Positions 62,501 to 64,000 of a stretch of 64,000 nucleotides of DNA are shown piece after piece. The stretch is taken from assembly GCA_958299035.1 (NCBI GenBank), contig CATQJL010000001.1, positions 50,842,461 to 50,906,460 on the forward strand. The letters are read 5' to 3'. Positions within the stretch are counted from its first letter, which is position 1; the number at the start of each line of letters is the position of its first letter. This stretch comes from Cylicocyclus nassatus. Its lineage: Eukaryota; Nematoda; Chromadorea; Rhabditida; Strongylidae. A program made the translations under genes and the position numbers. The notes below the pieces were generated by a model. The model saw only the letters and a list, made by a program, of their open reading frames with translations. It ran no database searches and was not told the origin of the DNA.

Positions 62501-63619
62501 CTGAGCCTATTTTTTAGCGCACAATAATCTACAAGAACACTATTATCGAATAGTACTCAGTAAAGTCTTCTATGTTGGGTAGGCGTTGCTTCACATATTC
62601 GCGAAAGGACCTCCGCAGAACAAATTGAAAAAACTGGAAACGGAATATCGAAGATCGTACTCCCACTTCCGATATACCAGAAGATTCTCCGCGCCGAGCT
62701 GAATCGAATGGTGGCTTTGAATTCAGAATTTGTCCACTCTGAATAGAGATATGGCCACGCGACGCTGATGTATGGACATGTCCATACATGTATGGACATG
62801 TACGGACATGTACGGACATGTCCATACATGTATGGACATGTCCGTACATGTCCATACATGTCCATACATTCGCGTCTATTTTTCAAAAAATGTGAGCGGT
62901 ATTGTACATTGTCTGCAATCCTCAGTACGCAGTTGACGTAATGTATGCAGTTTTCAAAAATAACAGCCATAGGCGGCTGTCATGCTCTCAAGTACTAAAA
63001 GCGATAACTGCGGGACTTAAATAAATTAGTCAAACGGCGAAAAGACAGAAACAAAATTGGTTTTCAGATTTCGCCGGGTCAGGAGCATTTGTGGTCTTAT
63101 CATATTACACAGCACAAACCTTGGTGAGCGTTCTATCCAGATGCAATGCTTAGAACTTCTGCCGAAATTCGTACAGGTACTGCTACTTCTTCTCTACGTG
63201 AATAGGAGCATGACTAAAAAATACACTGGACTTGGTGTACGTCTATGTATGAGGTATCAGCTTGCAGAAAATATTCGTGCGATCAGGTTAGTGCAAGTAG
63301 CTAGCCAGGAGAAGAAACAAACATTCTTCGGAGTTTTTGTTCGCATCATAATTACATCAGTATTATTATACAAATATAGGTAGTGATTTTTATCTCTAGG
63401 GTCTTCCTACCAATGATCGTATTTGACACGTTGATATCGCTTCTATGCGCAACAGCAGACTACTTGCAATTCAATTTCGTTTTTCAACCGAAGTTATGCC
63501 AGCAGGATCCCTACTATTTACCAGTTTATATCTCAGTTGTCTTGGTAATGATTACTTTATTCTACAGAAAGCTAAACTGGAAACAGAAGCTGGAAAAATT
63601 TAGACATCGTCGCTGCTAG
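50575..63619 (+). CDS. SRE-family seven-transmembrane chemoreceptor
   Basis: Nematode chemosensory GPCR class, expected in the ciliary membrane of sensory neurons; ligand unknown. Exons: 50575-50729, 51482-51774, 63068-63123, 63177-63286, 63400-63619. Phases 2, 1, 0, 2 all match and give 277 aa plus TAG. Seven hydrophobic segments can be counted: residues about 22-40 (FIYLSVVVVFCMTLYV), 53-75, 79-102, 122-142, 150-175, 198-218 and 235-252. Family-like motifs are the TM3-end ERLVAT..FKFYEKNR, the pre-TM6 RYQLAENIRAIR, and the short C-tail after TM7. SRE proteins are usually about 350 aa, so this is short, mainly in the loop between TM4 and TM5; an additional exon in the 11.3-kb intron (51775-63067) is possible. 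There is no signal peptide. AATAAA at 63829 may end the transcript. If the huge intron is wrong, these are two receptor fragments. Confidence 0.75.
51012..51248. mobile_element. Foldback with GCTGCAGCCAGGGCCCGGC end in the first chemoreceptor intron
   Basis: GCTGCAGCCAGGGCCCGGCA at the left and TGTGCCGGACGCTGGCTGCAGC at the right are inverted. It carries the AAGTCCCTTTTGACCC block seen at 16722, 41650 and 52268. Confidence 0.65.
51888..52207. mobile_element. Foldback with arms of short GC-rich tandem units
   Basis: Left arm holds repeated CCCGCCCgAATACGTnCGGAT-like units; the right arm holds their complements. Inner CCGGAACTGCCAAAGCG / CGCTTTGGCAGTTCCGG and GCAGATATGCGT / ACGCATATCTGC are inverted. 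It lies in the large chemoreceptor intron. Confidence 0.8.
52252..53160. mobile_element. TA-flanked element with CAGTCTG ends
   Basis: CAGTCTGCTTCAATC at 52252 and GATTGGGACAGACTG ending 53160 are inverted with TA on both sides. The right 150 bp (CGCTGCGTATGCGCTGTCG, GCGGACTCCCGCCgTGCC, TTTTGGCCTaGTTgGGATTG) match 61880-62097. It also contains the GACCAGGGCCCGGC repeat. Confidence 0.7.
53230..53994. mobile_element. Foldback element (TATAGTGTGGACCCCGG)
   Basis: TATAGTGTGGACCCCGGCCA at the left mirrors GCCCGGGGTCCACACTATA at the right, with inner TCCCATAGGTAC / GTACCTATGGGA and GCGCACGCAGCGCGCGCCT-type blocks. AT-rich core. Confidence 0.8.
53995..55039. other. Intron sequence, nothing recognised
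   Basis: A C-run at about 54132-54146 and a short tandem duplication (GTGGTTATCTGAAGTAGGAT) at 54958-55004. No gene. Confidence 0.4.
55040..55335 (-). mobile_element. hAT-like MITE, truncated third copy
   Basis: AGTGGCTATCCCAGGATTTC followed by a G-run is the inverted right end of 24404-24762. The G/C tract, AAAATTTCGCGAC block and GCCCGCAAAAATTTTGAGAA segment follow. No left terminus is visible; a mariner-like element starts directly after. Confidence 0.7.
55336..56013. mobile_element. Mariner-like foldback (CAGGGTGTCCTTAAAAAA), decayed
   Basis: CAGGGTGTCCTTAAAAAATG at the left and CATTTTTTAGGATACC at the right. Interior blocks (TGTTTGATTGTTAATAACTC, GTAGGATTACGTTAGGAA) match 31072-31745. 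Confidence 0.8.
56032..56914. mobile_element. Mariner-like foldback (TTAGGTTGTCCCGGAAGTTTT)
   Basis: TTAGGTTGTCCCGGAAGTTT at 56032 mirrors AAACTTTCGGGACAACCTAA ending 56914; TA on both sides. GTCCG then follows in each arm. No transposase. Confidence 0.85.
56919..57629. mobile_element. Near-perfect palindromic mariner-like element (TTAGGTTGGCCCGAAAGTT)
   Basis: TTAGGTTGGCCCGAAAGTTC to GAACTTTCGGGCCAACCTAA, TA-flanked. Inversion is almost complete: arms of about 350 bp, for example AACTTCTGATTTTTCCAACC and its complement, to a centre near 57275. Confidence 0.9.
57636..57855. mobile_element. Small foldback (TACCCTAATTTCACGCGTATAAG)
   Basis: TACCCTAATTTCACGCGTAT at the left mirrors ATACGCGTGAAATTAGGGTA at the right (27-bp exact ends). 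The open frame 57646-58059 on the - strand runs through it and is not a gene. Confidence 0.9.
58100..58340 (+). repeat. Dispersed conserved unit, copy 2
   Basis: Counterpart of 5930-6170: TGTGATTcGaAgTAGCaGCaG, TGGCCGCCCTT, CTGCACTGTGGCTTCTC, TTCGACATG and AAATTACTCAGAAGTTACTTAC. Confidence 0.5.
58424..58729. mobile_element. Foldback element (CCGTAAAAYCYAATTGC)
   Basis: CCGTAAAATCCAATTGCCCA at the left mirrors a diverged complement ending TTAGGTTTTACGG; TTTGAACACCA and TGGTGTTCAAGG also pair. About 300 bp. Confidence 0.7.
58730..60177. other. Intron sequence with scattered fragments
   Basis: A solitary mariner-like right end (GACAGAACTTATGGGACAACC) at about 59818-59838 and a direct repeat AAAACGATGATGAGGTAAT at 59345 and 59413. 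No gene supported. Confidence 0.4.
61880..62097. mobile_element. 218-bp TA element inserted in one palindrome arm
   Basis: CAGCCTGCCCCAATC at 61880 and GATTGGGGCAGACTG ending there inverted at 62097; TA at 61878-61879 and 62098-62099. The other palindrome arm keeps the uninterrupted site GGCTAAGC at about 60928-60935. The core matches the right part of 52252-53160. Confidence 0.92.
62771..62875. repeat. Self-complementary ACATGTCCAT tandem repeat
   Basis: TATGGACATGTCCATACATG and variants repeat about seven times. The other palindrome arm has a single TATGGACATGTCCATACAT unit at about 60223-60241, so the array expanded after the palindrome formed. It explains the repetitive open frames on the - strand. 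Confidence 0.9.
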
Positions 63620-63828
63620 AACTCTGTGAAGCAGTCGTCATCTTTATCAGAAGCCCAACAGTCAGATTCACCCGTGTACGAAACAAAATAGCAGGTGGGA
63701 AATGTAAGTTAGTTATGTGTTCATCTGAAGTGCCCTTGTTAGGACGATTGCTTTGACTGTCACAGGAATGAGAACGAAGAGATCGACATTCTTTAATTTA
63801 TTTATTTTTTGGTGCACCCTGAGTGTAT

Positions 63829-63834
63829 AATAAA
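63829..63834 (+). promoter_or_regulatory. Possible polyadenylation signal of the chemoreceptor gene
   Basis: AATAAA 210 bp after the stop; other AATAAA-like hexamers follow at about 63867-63878. Confidence 0.35.
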
Positions 63835-64000
63835 ATACACAAATGTATGAGTGTATAATAATACAAATAAACAAATAAAAAATTTGTCTACCCATAAAAC
63901 AAAGTAAATTGTTTGCTGTAAGCTGACGATTATACCACTGCCCAAAATTTGAAAGTGAGGAGATTTCGTGATATGCCAAAATTTAGACGCATAATGCGCA

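Larger units (their letters stand above)
60178..62912. mobile_element. Giant palindrome, arms about 1.2 kb
   Basis: ACAATACCGCTCACATTTTT near 60187 mirrors AAAAATGTGAGCGGTATTGT near 62888. The inversion holds throughout (GTGGCCATATCTCT, CGAAGACGTC-type, TCTTCCTATATACAGCATGT, TTTTGCCCAAAATGTAAAAA) to a loop at 61395-61420. The right arm is longer by a TA-flanked insertion (61880-62097) and a repeat expansion (62771-62875). No coding content recognised. Confidence 0.9.

Noticed and set aside
62529..62970. Frames with repeated MYGHVRTCPYM-like peptide
   Set aside because: Product of the ACATGTCCAT tandem repeat; not a protein repeat under selection.

Overview
The window is animal nuclear DNA, most probably from a nematode. 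The evidence is spliced genes with short GT..AG introns, a seven-transmembrane chemoreceptor of the nematode-specific SRE type, and a very dense load of short inverted-repeat (foldback) transposons with TA, 3-bp or 8-bp target-site duplications. I saw no rRNA, CRISPR array, prophage or bacterial operon. Species cannot be named from sequence alone.

Three genes are well supported. (1) GMP reductase, + strand, 14522-18875: eleven exons whose phases all join into 351 codons. (2) A CNRIP1 (cannabinoid receptor-interacting protein 1) homologue, - strand, 23792-19395: four exons, 162 aa, convergent with GMP reductase; the two stop codons are about 520 bp apart. (3) An SRE-family chemoreceptor, + strand, 50575-63619: five exons, 277 aa, seven hydrophobic segments, split by an 11.3-kb intron filled with repeats. 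Two further + strand regions (about 11.1-14.26 kb and 24.06-28.82 kb) hold chains of short coding-like exons with compatible phases. I read them as probable genes whose families I do not recognise. A small two-exon reading nested on the - strand in the CNRIP1 intron (22268-22627) is weaker.

Layout: 1-9 kb is a repeat field (foldbacks, a roughly 150-bp tandem array, a duplicated segment). 9-14.3 kb is an unrecognised coding-like region. 14.5-23.8 kb holds the two convergent genes. 24-28.8 kb holds the long unrecognised gene. 29-47 kb is almost wholly repeats: a nested composite foldback with tRNA-like sequences, a large inverted array of ATCGAT-rich tandem units, TA-flanked mariner-like foldbacks, a 4.5-kb element with four others packed inside it, and a chain of four foldbacks sharing ends. 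47-50.5 kb has a second hAT-like MITE and little else. 50.6-63.6 kb is the chemoreceptor gene, whose large intron contains another chain of abutting elements and a 2.7-kb palindrome.

The exceptional content is the organisation of the repeats rather than a gene system. Foldback elements sit end to end with shared or touching termini, and nested insertions can be dated and defined from an empty site kept in the opposite arm of a palindrome. No transposase was recognised, so these elements look non-autonomous. Exon coordinates come from hand reading of splice sites and phases; no transcript data were available.
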